Below, piece by piece: positions 25,209 through 33,578 of a stretch of 45,934 nucleotides of DNA (positions within the stretch are counted from its first letter, which is position 1; every line of letters starts with the position of its first letter). The position numbers and the translations under genes are program-made. The stretch comes from Bacteroidia bacterium (GTDB lineage: Bacteria > Bacteroidota > Bacteroidia > AKYH767-A > OLB10): contig JAEUTI010000084.1 of the NCBI GenBank assembly GCA_016788065.1, positions 1 through 45,934 on the forward strand, written 5' to 3'. Below the pieces are notes generated by a model that did no database searches, was not told the DNA's origin, and worked only from the letters and a program-made list of their open reading frames with translations.

Positions 25209-25697
25209 TCATCCTTCCGGATCGGCTTTAAGTACTTCCCAAACCAGATTTCCTTCAAATCCGCGGCTCATGGCATAACGGGCAAGGAGGTAATTTTTTC
25301 GAATGCCATTTTTCTCCTTTATTTCTTTGCTTTTTTTAATCAGGATAGTCTCCAGGGTTCGGAGATAATCGCCTTCAGGTATGGCATTCAGGGCTTTACG
25401 GATACAATAATCGGAGACCTTCTTTTGCCGGAGTGCGGCTTTGATTTTATCGCGTCCCCACTGCTTCATGCGGAACTTGCCGCCTGCAAAGCTCATGGCA
25501 AAACGTTCTTCATTAATGAACCCTTCTTCAATTAAAATAACAATTCCCTGTTCAACCTCTTTGCTATGCAGGCCCAGGTCATAGAATTTATCCCTTACCT
25601 CCTGCTGGGATCGTTCCTGATAGGCACAGTATTTTCTGACTTTATCGAGTGCCGTTGATAAAGTATGTATTTTTGCCGGCGTTTCCTTTGCACCCAT
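25209..25697 (-). CDS. recX: RecX family regulatory protein
   Basis: A 162-residue, highly charged helical protein with the three-repeat RecX layout: KVRKYCAYQERSQQEVRDKF, a GFINEERFAMSFAGGKFRMKQWGRDKIKAALRQK core and a degenerate C-terminal repeat ending SRGFEGNLVWEVL. RecX proteins bind RecA filaments and limit recombination. There is no recA nearby. ATG 25697 lies four bases downstream of a TAATTTTG box. The next gene upstream is divergent, 41 bases away. Confidence 0.9.
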   Translation of the reverse strand: MGAKETPAKIHTLSTALDKVRKYCAYQERSQQEVRDKFYDLGLHSKEVEQGIVILIEEGFINEERFAMSFAGGKFRMKQWGRDKIKAALRQKKVSDYCIRKALNAIPEGDYLRTLETILIKKSKEIKEKNGIRKNYLLARYAMSRGFEGNLVWEVLKADPEG

Positions 25698-25701
25698 GCA
25701 T

Positions 25702-25709
25702 CAAAATTA
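25702..25709 (-). promoter_or_regulatory. Promoter -7 box TAATTTTG of recX
   Basis: Exact TAnnTTTG on the minus strand, separated from ATG 25697 by ATGC only. If used, transcription would start at or next to the start codon. Confidence 0.5.
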
Positions 25710-25738
25710 GGGATTCCATCTGAAACCTGCTTTAGCAC

Positions 25739-27010
25739 ATGAAAAATAAGAGTGCACTCCGGCTTTTACTGGCGGCAAATATTATATCGGGTTTTGCAAC
25801 CGGAATCAGCATGCTTGCAATTCCCTGGTATTTTCTGACCATCGCAAATGAAGCCTCCTTATTTGGTGCAATATATGCCGGAACTACATTTGTAAGTCTG
25901 TTTTGGAATTTATATGCAGGCACTCTCATCGACAGCTATCCCAGAAAAACCATTTTCATTTATGTAAGTCTGGTTTGCGGAACTATCCTTGGAGGGGTTT
26001 CTGCTTACGGTTTTATGACCGGTGCTGTTCCACTGGCACTTGTTGCAGTAGTGTTCATCACCACCATGTTCAATTACAACATCCATTACAGTGCTTTATA
26101 TGCCTTTGGTCAGGAATTGTCAGATCCTTCCAGATATGGAAAGATCAGCAGTTATCTGGAAATACAGAATCAGGCAACATCAGTTTTGAGTGGTGCCTTT
26201 GCTGCATTGCTTCTTACCGGAGTAGAATCGGGCAAGACCATAAATATGGCAGGTATAGTTTTTGAATTACCTTTCTCTTTTCCTAAATGGAACCTGGAAT
26301 CTATATTCCTGATGGACGCTGCAACCTATGGCGCTTCTATTTTACTGGTGAGCATGATCCGCTATGAGCCACTCAAAAAAGTATCTATACTTTCCGAAAG
26401 CATACCACAACGGATTAAAGCAGGACTTGCTTTTCTTAGAAAAAATCCGGCACTTTTTAGTTTCGGAAATTACTCCTACTCCATTTTTGTGGTATTGATG
26501 GTGGAAGTATTCCTGCTTTTACCATTGTATGTGGACAAGCATTTGCAGAGTGGCAGCGATGTTTATGCTTCAGCAGAAATATTCTACGCTTTGGGAGCAA
26601 TGCTTGCAGGTATTTTTATCAGATGGGTGTTTAGAAATAGTAATACCATTAACTCCATTATAGTTTTAATGCTTTTAACTGCTGCTATTTTTTATTGGGT
26701 AGCATTCACAAAATCGATTGTTATATTCTACTTATTTTCCTTCCTTATTGGAATTACCAATGCGGGAGCCAGGGTATTGCGTACTACATATCTGTTTAGT
26801 CATATTTCAAATGATGTTATTGGCCGGACTAATTCCGTATTCAGTGTCATCAACATTCTGTTGCGTTCTCTTTTTCTGTTATTGTTTTCAATTGCATGGT
26901 TCAGTGAAGGCTCGAATGTAAAATGGACTTATTTCATTTGCGGCACTTTTGTTCTATTATCTGCCATACCTCTTTGGAAATTGGCTCAGAAAAACAAGAC
27001 AAATAAATAG
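25739..27010 (+). CDS. MFS transporter
   Basis: A 423-residue integral membrane protein with about twelve hydrophobic segments. It begins ALRLLLAANIISGFATGISMLAIPWYFL and has the cytoplasmic loop GTLIDSYPRKTIF between helices 2 and 3, the MFS motif-A position (G-x-L-x-D-x-x-x-R-K). It resembles the drug/siderophore-type MFS exporters of the MFS_3 group. The central loop (about residues 175-230) is long and carries FPKWNLESIFLMDA. Substrate is unknown. It diverges from recX with a 41-base gap. Confidence 0.85.
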   Translation: MKNKSALRLLLAANIISGFATGISMLAIPWYFLTIANEASLFGAIYAGTTFVSLFWNLYAGTLIDSYPRKTIFIYVSLVCGTILGGVSAYGFMTGAVPLALVAVVFITTMFNYNIHYSALYAFGQELSDPSRYGKISSYLEIQNQATSVLSGAFAALLLTGVESGKTINMAGIVFELPFSFPKWNLESIFLMDAATYGASILLVSMIRYEPLKKVSILSESIPQRIKAGLAFLRKNPALFSFGNYSYSIFVVLMVEVFLLLPLYVDKHLQSGSDVYASAEIFYALGAMLAGIFIRWVFRNSNTINSIIVLMLLTAAIFYWVAFTKSIVIFYLFSFLIGITNAGARVLRTTYLFSHISNDVIGRTNSVFSVINILLRSLFLLLFSIAWFSEGSNVKWTYFICGTFVLLSAIPLWKLAQKNKTNK

Positions 27011-27097
27011 ATAGCTATGCTAGCCGAAAATATTAAAATGGAAATACCGGTGATTCTAAAATAACAACCCGTGAGATCATTACCCACTATATTACCG

Positions 27098-27922
27098 ATG
27101 AGTGAAGGAGCCAAATCGATGTTGCTGGCAACTTTTTATTTTGCCATCATGAACATTTTCATCAAGGCGGTGAGTCATTTACCGGCAATAGAAATTGTAT
27201 TTTTCAGATGCGGTGTTTCGTTGTTGATTTGTTTTTATCAGTTGAAGAAAGAATCACTCGACTGGAAAGGTACCAACCGGAAATTATTGATTTTGCGTGG
27301 CGTTTTAGGCACTATTGCTTTGTACACGTATTTCATAACCATTTCACACATGCCATTAGGTACTGCCGTAATCATTCAGTACCTCTCTCCGATTTTCACT
27401 ACTATTTTGGCGATTTTCATACTTAAAGAATATGTAAAACCAATTCAATGGCTATTTTTTATTATATCTTTTGCCGGAGTTTTTCTGATGAAAGAATTTG
27501 ATGAAAGGATAGAATTGATCTATTTGCTGATTGGTTTATTTTCGGCAATCACCTCAGCATTTGTTTACATCACTATTCGCTCACTAAAAGAAAAAGAGCA
27601 TCCATTAATTGTTGTATTTCACTTCCAGCTAATAGGAACTTTATCGGGGATGGTATTTTCTGTTCCGGTATTTGAAATGCCTGTTGGAATAGAATGGCTG
27701 TATTTATTAATCATTGGAATATTCACACAACTTGGCCAACTTAACATGACCAGAGCATTGCAGCAAGACCGGGTTGCCAATGTTTCGATTATAAATTACA
27801 CCGGTGTAATTTATGCCATAGCTGCAGGCTTCTTATTGTTTGGGGAACACTATGGCTGGGGCACACTTGCGGGAATCGGATTGGTGCTTGCAGGCGTAGT
27901 GATGAGTATGATCTTTAAATAA
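27098..27922 (+). CDS. DMT-family (EamA) transporter
   Basis: A 274-residue membrane protein with ten hydrophobic segments in two EamA repeats: SMLLATFYFAIMNIFIKAVS and GLFSAITSAFVYITIRSLK begin the first and second halves. PLGTAVIIQYLSPIFTTILA and SIINYTGVIYAIAAGFLLFGE are the conserved repeat ends. It is a drug/metabolite exporter; substrate unknown. ATG 27098 gives the usual N-terminus; GTG 27071 would add nine residues. It follows the MFS gene by 87 bases and may be co-transcribed. Confidence 0.85.
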   Translation: MSEGAKSMLLATFYFAIMNIFIKAVSHLPAIEIVFFRCGVSLLICFYQLKKESLDWKGTNRKLLILRGVLGTIALYTYFITISHMPLGTAVIIQYLSPIFTTILAIFILKEYVKPIQWLFFIISFAGVFLMKEFDERIELIYLLIGLFSAITSAFVYITIRSLKEKEHPLIVVFHFQLIGTLSGMVFSVPVFEMPVGIEWLYLLIIGIFTQLGQLNMTRALQQDRVANVSIINYTGVIYAIAAGFLLFGEHYGWGTLAGIGLVLAGVVMSMIFK

Positions 27923-27923
27923 A

Positions 27924-27948
27924 AAAGCCCGAAAAAATTCCGGGCTTT
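27924..27948. terminator. Terminator between convergent EamA and SlyD genes
   Basis: AAAGCCCG (27924-27931) pairs with CGGGCTTT (27941-27948). The long A-run on the left gives a good T-tract for the minus strand; on the plus strand the T-run is short. Confidence 0.8.
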
Positions 27949-27969
27949 AATTCAGTTTCAACTATTTTA

Positions 27970-28482
27970 TTAGTGACCGTGCATTCCCGGTGTGTGAGCA
28001 TGTCCGTGAGCTAACTCTTCTTCAGATGCTTCACGCACTTCAATAACCTCACCACTAAAGTGTAGCTGATGTCCGGCTAACGGATGATTGAAATCCATTT
28101 TTACCGAGTCACCAGAAATGCCACTTACGCGACCATCCAAACGATTTCCATCACGGTCACTCATTGGAATAACATTTCCTACAACGAGCATCGACATATC
28201 GATTACACCATCAACTTTAAAAACATCCATAGGGATATCAACCAATGCTTCAGGCTCCAATTCACCATAAGCATTTGCAGCATCAATACTGAATGCAAAA
28301 TTATTTCCTACTACCAGACCTGCTAAATTTTCTTCAAAAGCAGGAATTAGTCCCCCGGAACCAAACAGAAAGGTTAATGGGCGATCGGCACCAGCAGTTT
28401 CAATGTGTTTTTTTTCAGCTCCTGCAGGATTTGCTTCCAACCGGTAAGTAACCGAAACCACTTTGTTCTTGTCAATTTTCAT
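27970..28482 (-). CDS. FKBP-type peptidyl-prolyl isomerase, SlyD-like
   Basis: A 170-residue cytoplasmic protein: FKBP strands with PLTFLFGSGGLIPAFEENLAG and AYGELEPEALVDIP, an inserted IF (chaperone) domain about residues 75-130, then DFNHPLAGHQLHFSGEVIEVREAS. The tail HGHAHTPGMHGH is His-rich, as in SlyD proteins that bind nickel. It should speed proline isomerisation and help folding, perhaps also metal delivery. Length fits SlyD. No TAnnTTTG box was seen upstream. Confidence 0.92.
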   Translation of the reverse strand: MKIDKNKVVSVTYRLEANPAGAEKKHIETAGADRPLTFLFGSGGLIPAFEENLAGLVVGNNFAFSIDAANAYGELEPEALVDIPMDVFKVDGVIDMSMLVVGNVIPMSDRDGNRLDGRVSGISGDSVKMDFNHPLAGHQLHFSGEVIEVREASEEELAHGHAHTPGMHGH

Positions 28483-28507
28483 GAGATTTTTTTTATAAAT
28501 AAAACAT

Positions 28508-28541
28508 CCGGAATCCCGGTTCTTTTTGAAACAGGTTCCGG
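28508..28541. terminator. Possible hairpin terminator after the helical-repeat gene
   Basis: TTCCGG (28536-28541) and CCGGAA (28508-28513) form a six-pair stem with extra CC/GG pairs, followed on the minus strand by TGTTTTATTTAT. It lies between the helical-repeat gene and slyD, and could instead be part of the slyD leader. Confidence 0.35.
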
Positions 28542-28724
28542 TATGGTTTGGGAAGCTGAATGCAATACTGCAAAATTCGGGGAAAAAATCTGTAAATACA
28601 AAACTGCATATTTCTGTAAATCAAATAGTTGCCAGATCAGACTGTAAAATATTTGAATAATCAGGAAAAATGAGCGGTAAAGTGGAAACGTGACGGCCAG
28701 TATTCAGGCAGTAATTAAACTTAA

Positions 28725-30296
28725 TCAATTCAACAATTCCTTCAGATTCCCCTGTTCAATTTTTTGGCGCACCATTTTCCGAAAAGGCACATTCAGGAAT
28801 TTTCCTTCTACCCAGGTAATGAAATCAAAGTATTCAAAAACACTTTTTTCAAATGGATCTTTCGATAAGTTTTGTAATTCAGGTCGAAGTACCTGATAAC
28901 AATTTTTAATTTCAGCAGTAGTATCGGCTTTTGAAAGTCGGTTTATAAAATTCAGAAAAACGGATTCGAACCTATAGATTCTTTTACGTTTCGATAAATA
29001 GCGTTGAGTAGAGCGGAAAGTGTACGGAATCAGATCGCTGTTTCCCATTTCGAGGTGAATAATCAGATTCAGAATACGACCCATGCAATGAATATCCTGA
29101 CTTGAATCGATGTCACTATCATTCAGCAATTGATTAATCCATTTTAGTGCTCCGGAATAATCGCCCAAAGCAAAATAAACAATGGAGAGATTAAAATAAA
29201 AATAGGCGACACGAATTTTACTCAGTTTACTTTTATACTTCTTTAAACCAGATTCTATGTCATCAACCAAATCGAGAGCCATATCAAATTCTCCGGTTTG
29301 AATATAGAGACTAAGTTCAGCGCTGAATGTGCTGCTAAATAATTTGATCTCCATATCCTCATTCATCTTGCGAACATTACTGTGAGGAATGGCTTTAAGT
29401 TTACCCAGATAAACAGGTATTTCATCGAACTTCCGGAGTTGGGTGCACAAATAAATCATGTTGCTCAACACTGCAAAATATTTATTGGGCTCTTCATCAA
29501 ACAACTCCGCATTTTGTTCAATTAGCTCCAGATGTTTACGAATATAGATGTACGAATTTTTATAATCACCGATTCCAAAATAGTATGCACTGTAAATGTG
29601 ATAGTACAGATAGCGCGATTCGTATGATAGCGCTTTATCTTCATTCTTAAGCAGGGTATTATCGATAATAGTTTTAAAATTATTCAGCTCATTACTATCT
29701 CTTACTTTACCTTTCTTATTGAGCAATAAAAATAGTCTGCTTTTAATATACCAGAAATCGGTATAATTTTTCAGCTTGCCTAAAATCTCCTCATCCTGCT
29801 GCAGCATATTGGTAATATCCTCAATATTATTTGAAGCATATGAATCCTTTTCCATGAGACGTTTTTCCCACTTCTGAATTTCGAGCAAAGTAAAATGCTT
29901 TTCGAATCTGGTTGCCAGTTTAAAAGCACGGGCGAGTGTTTTTTTACTTTCGTCGTAAAGAGATTTCTTGAAAAGGATTTCTGTGTAATGAAGCAGGCGC
30001 TGCAACTCCACCTCAACTGAAGAATCGGCATGAAAAGCATGCAGGCTTTTCAGGATAGTTTCGTAAAGACGATTTTTAGCGATGGCAGGAGTATGGGCAA
30101 AAGTGGAGTTGGTAAATTGTACCAAAAGCTTGCCCTCATTGTATACCTCCTGTTTATCGATTGCATCAAAAAGGCTTACATATTCATTTTTATCACCAAT
30201 AGTATGTCGGCTGGCAAATATTTTGAAATATCGCTTTTCAGCGGATGTTAATGATTTAATTAACCTGAAAACCTGATCTGACGACTGCTTTGACAT
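28725..30296 (-). CDS. Uncharacterised helical-repeat protein
   Basis: A 523-residue, soluble, all-helical protein with no signal peptide. It opens MSKQSSDQVFRLIKSLTSAEKRYFKIFA, a start I recall from conserved hypothetical proteins of Bacteroidota. Degenerate TPR-like helix pairs can be seen around FNLSIVYFALGDYSGALKWINQLL, HIYSAYYFGIGDYKNSYIYIRKHLE and KTLARAFKLATRF. No catalytic motif. TPR-type folds usually bind proteins, so a scaffold or regulatory role is likely but unproven. Neither flanking gene suggests a pathway. Confidence 0.75.
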   Translation of the reverse strand: MSKQSSDQVFRLIKSLTSAEKRYFKIFASRHTIGDKNEYVSLFDAIDKQEVYNEGKLLVQFTNSTFAHTPAIAKNRLYETILKSLHAFHADSSVEVELQRLLHYTEILFKKSLYDESKKTLARAFKLATRFEKHFTLLEIQKWEKRLMEKDSYASNNIEDITNMLQQDEEILGKLKNYTDFWYIKSRLFLLLNKKGKVRDSNELNNFKTIIDNTLLKNEDKALSYESRYLYYHIYSAYYFGIGDYKNSYIYIRKHLELIEQNAELFDEEPNKYFAVLSNMIYLCTQLRKFDEIPVYLGKLKAIPHSNVRKMNEDMEIKLFSSTFSAELSLYIQTGEFDMALDLVDDIESGLKKYKSKLSKIRVAYFYFNLSIVYFALGDYSGALKWINQLLNDSDIDSSQDIHCMGRILNLIIHLEMGNSDLIPYTFRSTQRYLSKRKRIYRFESVFLNFINRLSKADTTAEIKNCYQVLRPELQNLSKDPFEKSVFEYFDFITWVEGKFLNVPFRKMVRQKIEQGNLKELLN

Positions 30297-30732
30297 GTTA
30301 ATTTTTCAATATTTTTTGTAGTTTAATTCTTCAGTTTTAAACCGGTATAATTCAAATTGACGGGTTTATATTCTTATTCTTTTCAAATCAAATCAATTGA
30401 ATTCCCGTCAATTAAGTCACCGGTTGAATTTCACTTCAATATACACAAGAATTTAACAGGTACAACATAAATGGTTAAAAATTGCCAAACTCTGATCCTG
30501 TCAGACTTGTAATTTTAGCCAAATTGAGGTAATGAAATCATATTAATATCCGATTAATAAAATCAATCCTGCTATGATATCAATCGACAAAGAATCCCGC
30601 AAAAGGCAGCTAATTGATTAGGGTGGGAACTGATATGGGAATTAAGAGGGTTGGAAAAATGAGAAAATTGTCATTGAAGCGTCAGCAAAAATGCCAAAAA
30701 AGGTTTTCAAAATTTCGAAAATCAAAAAAAGA
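30297..30732. other. Gene-free region with an imperfect inverted repeat
   Basis: AATTGACGGG (30355-30364) and CCCGTCAATT (30404-30413) are a perfect ten-base inverted repeat; outside them both arms carry AACCGGT-like sequence (about 30339-30345 and 30420-30427). This could be a protein-binding dyad or RNA hairpin upstream of the helical-repeat gene. The rest, about 30430-30732, is A-rich low-complexity sequence. A short basic reading frame from 30614 on the plus strand overlaps the next gene and is not convincing. Confidence 0.5.
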
Positions 30733-31476
30733 TCAAAGGTGTTTATTCAACAAATTGATATCGAGTAATTTTTTCAGCGTTTTCTCCTTGAGAGTTCGCT
30801 GCAATCCTGCAACATGCTTCATGTGGTGACAATCGGTTCCCAGGAGATCCACAATATTTTCATTCACCATTTTTTCAGCAATACGTTTTGCATCATGGCC
30901 ATAATAGCCACCTAAAGAATTCAGGTTCACCTGAAGCAGGACGCCCTGATCACGAAACGTTTTGTATTGATCAAAATTATTGTGCCAGAAAGGGTATCTT
31001 TCAGGGTGAGCCAGAATAGGTTTATATCCCAGAATCTGCATTCTGAAAATCATATCTGAAATATTTTCGGGACAATTAATATAAGAAATTTCAAAAAGGA
31101 GGTAATTCGAACCAATTGTCATCAATTTCTCATTCTCGAGTTTCCTTACAAAACCATCATCAAAATAATATTCGGCAGCTGCACTGATTTCAACAGGAAT
31201 TCCCTCAGCTTTAATGGCGGCACGAACATCTTCGAGACCAGCATTAATTATTTCAGGAGTGTTTCTGAAATAATCGCTCATAATATGAGGAGTCGTATAT
31301 AATTTCTTGAAACCGAGACTATATAATTCTTTGATTAATGTGATGGAATCTTCTATAGTCTTTGCTCCATCATCGATACCGGGAATCAGGTGGGAATGCA
31401 TATCAGTCCCTAGAAAAGAAAAGTCTGCCAAAGGCTCTTCCTTCTTACCAAATCCACCAAACAACGATTTCAACAT
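30733..31476 (-). CDS. CpsB/YwqE-type tyrosine-protein phosphatase (PHP fold)
   Basis: A 247-residue metal-dependent phosphatase of the PHP superfamily, used in Gram-positive and Bacteroidota capsule systems to dephosphorylate the tyrosine kinase of the Wzc/CpsD type. Metal ligands are visible in TDMHSHLIPGIDDG (His27, His29), TTPHIMSDYF, ILAHPERYPFW and GTDCHHMKH. A kinase partner is not in the window. It is the last gene of the sugar-nucleotide operon, starting 14 bases after the epimerase stop, which supports a role in controlling polysaccharide export. Confidence 0.9.
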   Translation of the reverse strand: MLKSLFGGFGKKEEPLADFSFLGTDMHSHLIPGIDDGAKTIEDSITLIKELYSLGFKKLYTTPHIMSDYFRNTPEIINAGLEDVRAAIKAEGIPVEISAAAEYYFDDGFVRKLENEKLMTIGSNYLLFEISYINCPENISDMIFRMQILGYKPILAHPERYPFWHNNFDQYKTFRDQGVLLQVNLNSLGGYYGHDAKRIAEKMVNENIVDLLGTDCHHMKHVAGLQRTLKEKTLKKLLDINLLNKHL

Positions 31477-31490
31477 ATAGAATTACTAAC

Positions 31491-32489
31491 CTATTTAAAA
31501 TTCTTACTAAACCAATCGAAAGTAACTGCGAGACCTTCTTTCAACTTCACTTCCGGTTCATAGCCTAAGAATTTTCTTGCAAGAGAAATATCTGCCAATG
31601 AATTTTTAATATCACCCGGTCTTTCTTCGCGGTGTTTAGGTTTAGCAGGCACACCGGCAATATCAGCTAACATATGAAACAGTTCTTTCACAGATATGTT
31701 TTCGCCAACAGCCACATTATACACTTTATTAAAAGCATCGGGATGCGGAGTAAAGAATGCTCTCACATTTGCCTGAACAGCATTTTGGACAAAAGTAAAG
31801 TCACGGGTTTGTTCACCATCTCCATTCAACCAGGCATCTTTATCATTCAGCAGAGCATCCATAAACAATGGAATAGCAGCAGCATACGGGCCATTTGGAT
31901 CCTGACGAGGGCCAAAGACATTAAAATATCGAAGACCAATAACTTTCATATTATAATTGAGGGCAAAAACTCCGGCATACAACTCATTGGTATATTTAGA
32001 GACTGCATAGGGAGAAAGGGATTTTCCGATTTTGGACTCAACTTTGGGCGAATCGGTAAGATCACCATAAACGGAGGAAGATGAAGCGTAGACAAAGCGC
32101 TCCACATTTGCATCGCGGGCAGCAACCAACATATTCAGAAATCCGGTCGCATTTGCAGCATGAGTTTGCTGCGGGAAGGCAATTGAGCGGGGCACTGAAC
32201 CAAGTGCAGCCTGATGACTCACCAGGTTAATTCCTTCACACGCCTTAGCACATGTTTCCGGACTGGTGATATCACCTTCCAGAAATTCAAATGCAGGATT
32301 ATTGAGATAGGGCTCCACATTTCGTTTGAAGCCATTCGATAAATTATCGAGGACTCTGACTTTACGTGCACCATTATTAAGAAGGTACTCAACAATATTA
32401 GATCCGATAAATCCTGCGCCACCGGTAATTAAAACCGCTTTTCCAGTGATGTCGGGTGTGTGAAAGATACCTTTGGTTAATTGCGTCAT
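31491..32489 (-). CDS. UDP-HexNAc(A) 4-epimerase, WbpP/TviC type
   Basis: A 332-residue short-chain dehydrogenase-type epimerase. NAD-binding GGAGFIG is at 23-29, catalytic Tyr161 and Lys165 are in SPYAVSKY, and SSSS-VYGD supplies the Ser. HQAALGSVPRSI, GLRYFNVFGPRQDPNGPYAA and GDGEQTRDF are characteristic of the WbpP/TviC group, which epimerises C4 of UDP-GlcNAc or, better, UDP-GlcNAcA to the galacto form. In this operon the TviB/WbpO-like dehydrogenase would feed it, producing UDP-GalNAcA. UDP-glucuronate epimerisation is an alternative. The first 17 residues precede the nucleotide-binding strand. Confidence 0.85.
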   Translation of the reverse strand: MTQLTKGIFHTPDITGKAVLITGGAGFIGSNIVEYLLNNGARKVRVLDNLSNGFKRNVEPYLNNPAFEFLEGDITSPETCAKACEGINLVSHQAALGSVPRSIAFPQQTHAANATGFLNMLVAARDANVERFVYASSSSVYGDLTDSPKVESKIGKSLSPYAVSKYTNELYAGVFALNYNMKVIGLRYFNVFGPRQDPNGPYAAAIPLFMDALLNDKDAWLNGDGEQTRDFTFVQNAVQANVRAFFTPHPDAFNKVYNVAVGENISVKELFHMLADIAGVPAKPKHREERPGDIKNSLADISLARKFLGYEPEVKLKEGLAVTFDWFSKNFK

Positions 32490-32519
32490 CTGCAGTAAAA
32501 ATTGAGGAACGGTAAACCG

Positions 32520-33578
32520 TTACCTGTTCATATATTGGTTTTGGTAGTATTTTAAGTAATTTCCTGAAGTCACTTCGTCGAGCCATTCCTGATTATTCAG
32601 ATACCAGTCGACTGTTAATTCAAGACCTGTTTCAAAAGTGATTGATGGTTCCCAGTTAAGCTCTCGTTTAAGTTTGGAAGAATCGATTGCATATCGCAGG
32701 TCATGACCTGCACGATCTTTTACAAAGGTTATCAATTTGGCAGAAGTTCCCGGCTCCCGATTCAACTTTTGATCCATCAACCTGCACAAATACATCACCA
32801 GGTCAATGTTTTTCCATTCATTGTTTCCGCCAATATTATAGGTTTCGCCAATAACTCCTTTATGGAAAATAGTATCAATGGCAGCAGCATGATCATTCAC
32901 CCAAAGCCAATCGCGCACATTCTCACCTTTTCCGTAAACAGGTAAAGGTTTATTGTTTTTGATATTATGAATCATGAGAGGAATTAACTTCTCAGGAAAC
33001 TGATAAGCGCCGTAGTTATTCGAGCAATTTGAAATCACCACGGGCAATTTGAAAGTATGATAATAGGCACGAACTAAATGGTCGGAGGATGCTTTAGATG
33101 CAGAATAAGGGCTTCTGGGGTCGTAAGGTGTGGTCTCGGTAAAGTGACCTGTGCTACCTAATGAACCATAAACTTCATCTGTTGAAATGTGATAAAAGCG
33201 ATGTTTATTATTTTCATCATTACCATCACGCCAGAGCATTCTGGAGGCATTGAGTAAATTAGCAGTACCCAGCACATTGGTTTTTACAAACTCCAGTGGA
33301 TTGGTGATACTTCTATCGACATGAGATTCGGCAGCTAGATGAATAATTGCGTCAAACTGATTTTCCTGAAAAAGATTTCTTATGAATGCTTCATCAGCAA
33401 TATCACCTTTTATAAACTTATAATTTGCGGCATCTTCAATGTCACGAATATTTTCCAGATTACCTGCGTAAGTGAGATTATCGAGATTATAAATCAGATA
33501 CTGAGGGTAGTTCAGAACAAAGCGTCGCACAACATGCGAACCAATGAAACCTGCTCCTCCGGTGATTAATAATTTCAT
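32520..33578 (-). CDS. rfbB: dTDP-glucose 4,6-dehydratase
   Basis: A 352-residue SDR enzyme that turns dTDP-glucose into dTDP-4-keto-6-deoxyglucose. GGAGFIG is at 7-13, the catalytic triad region is STDEVYGSLG (Thr133, Asp134, Glu135) and Tyr158/Lys162 in PYSASKASSDH; NNYGAYQFPEKLIPL is diagnostic of RfbB. Its partners RfbA, RfbC and RfbD are not in the window, so the end product (rhamnose or an amino/deoxy sugar) cannot be told. Its start overlaps the stop of galE by four bases. Confidence 0.94.
   Translation of the reverse strand: MKLLITGGAGFIGSHVVRRFVLNYPQYLIYNLDNLTYAGNLENIRDIEDAANYKFIKGDIADEAFIRNLFQENQFDAIIHLAAESHVDRSITNPLEFVKTNVLGTANLLNASRMLWRDGNDENNKHRFYHISTDEVYGSLGSTGHFTETTPYDPRSPYSASKASSDHLVRAYYHTFKLPVVISNCSNNYGAYQFPEKLIPLMIHNIKNNKPLPVYGKGENVRDWLWVNDHAAAIDTIFHKGVIGETYNIGGNNEWKNIDLVMYLCRLMDQKLNREPGTSAKLITFVKDRAGHDLRYAIDSSKLKRELNWEPSITFETGLELTVDWYLNNQEWLDEVTSGNYLKYYQNQYMNR

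Noticed and set aside
28691..28701. Cloning-vector contamination: GACGGCCAGT resembles the M13 forward primer site
   Set aside because: Only ten bases match and the flanks are unlike vector sequence.
30614..30829. Small basic plus-strand reading frame (about 71 codons)
   Set aside because: It overlaps the 3' end of the phosphatase gene on the other strand, has A-rich low-complexity composition and no promoter or family.
32520..33578. Complete dTDP-rhamnose pathway
   Set aside because: Only rfbB is present; rfbA, rfbC and rfbD are not in the window.
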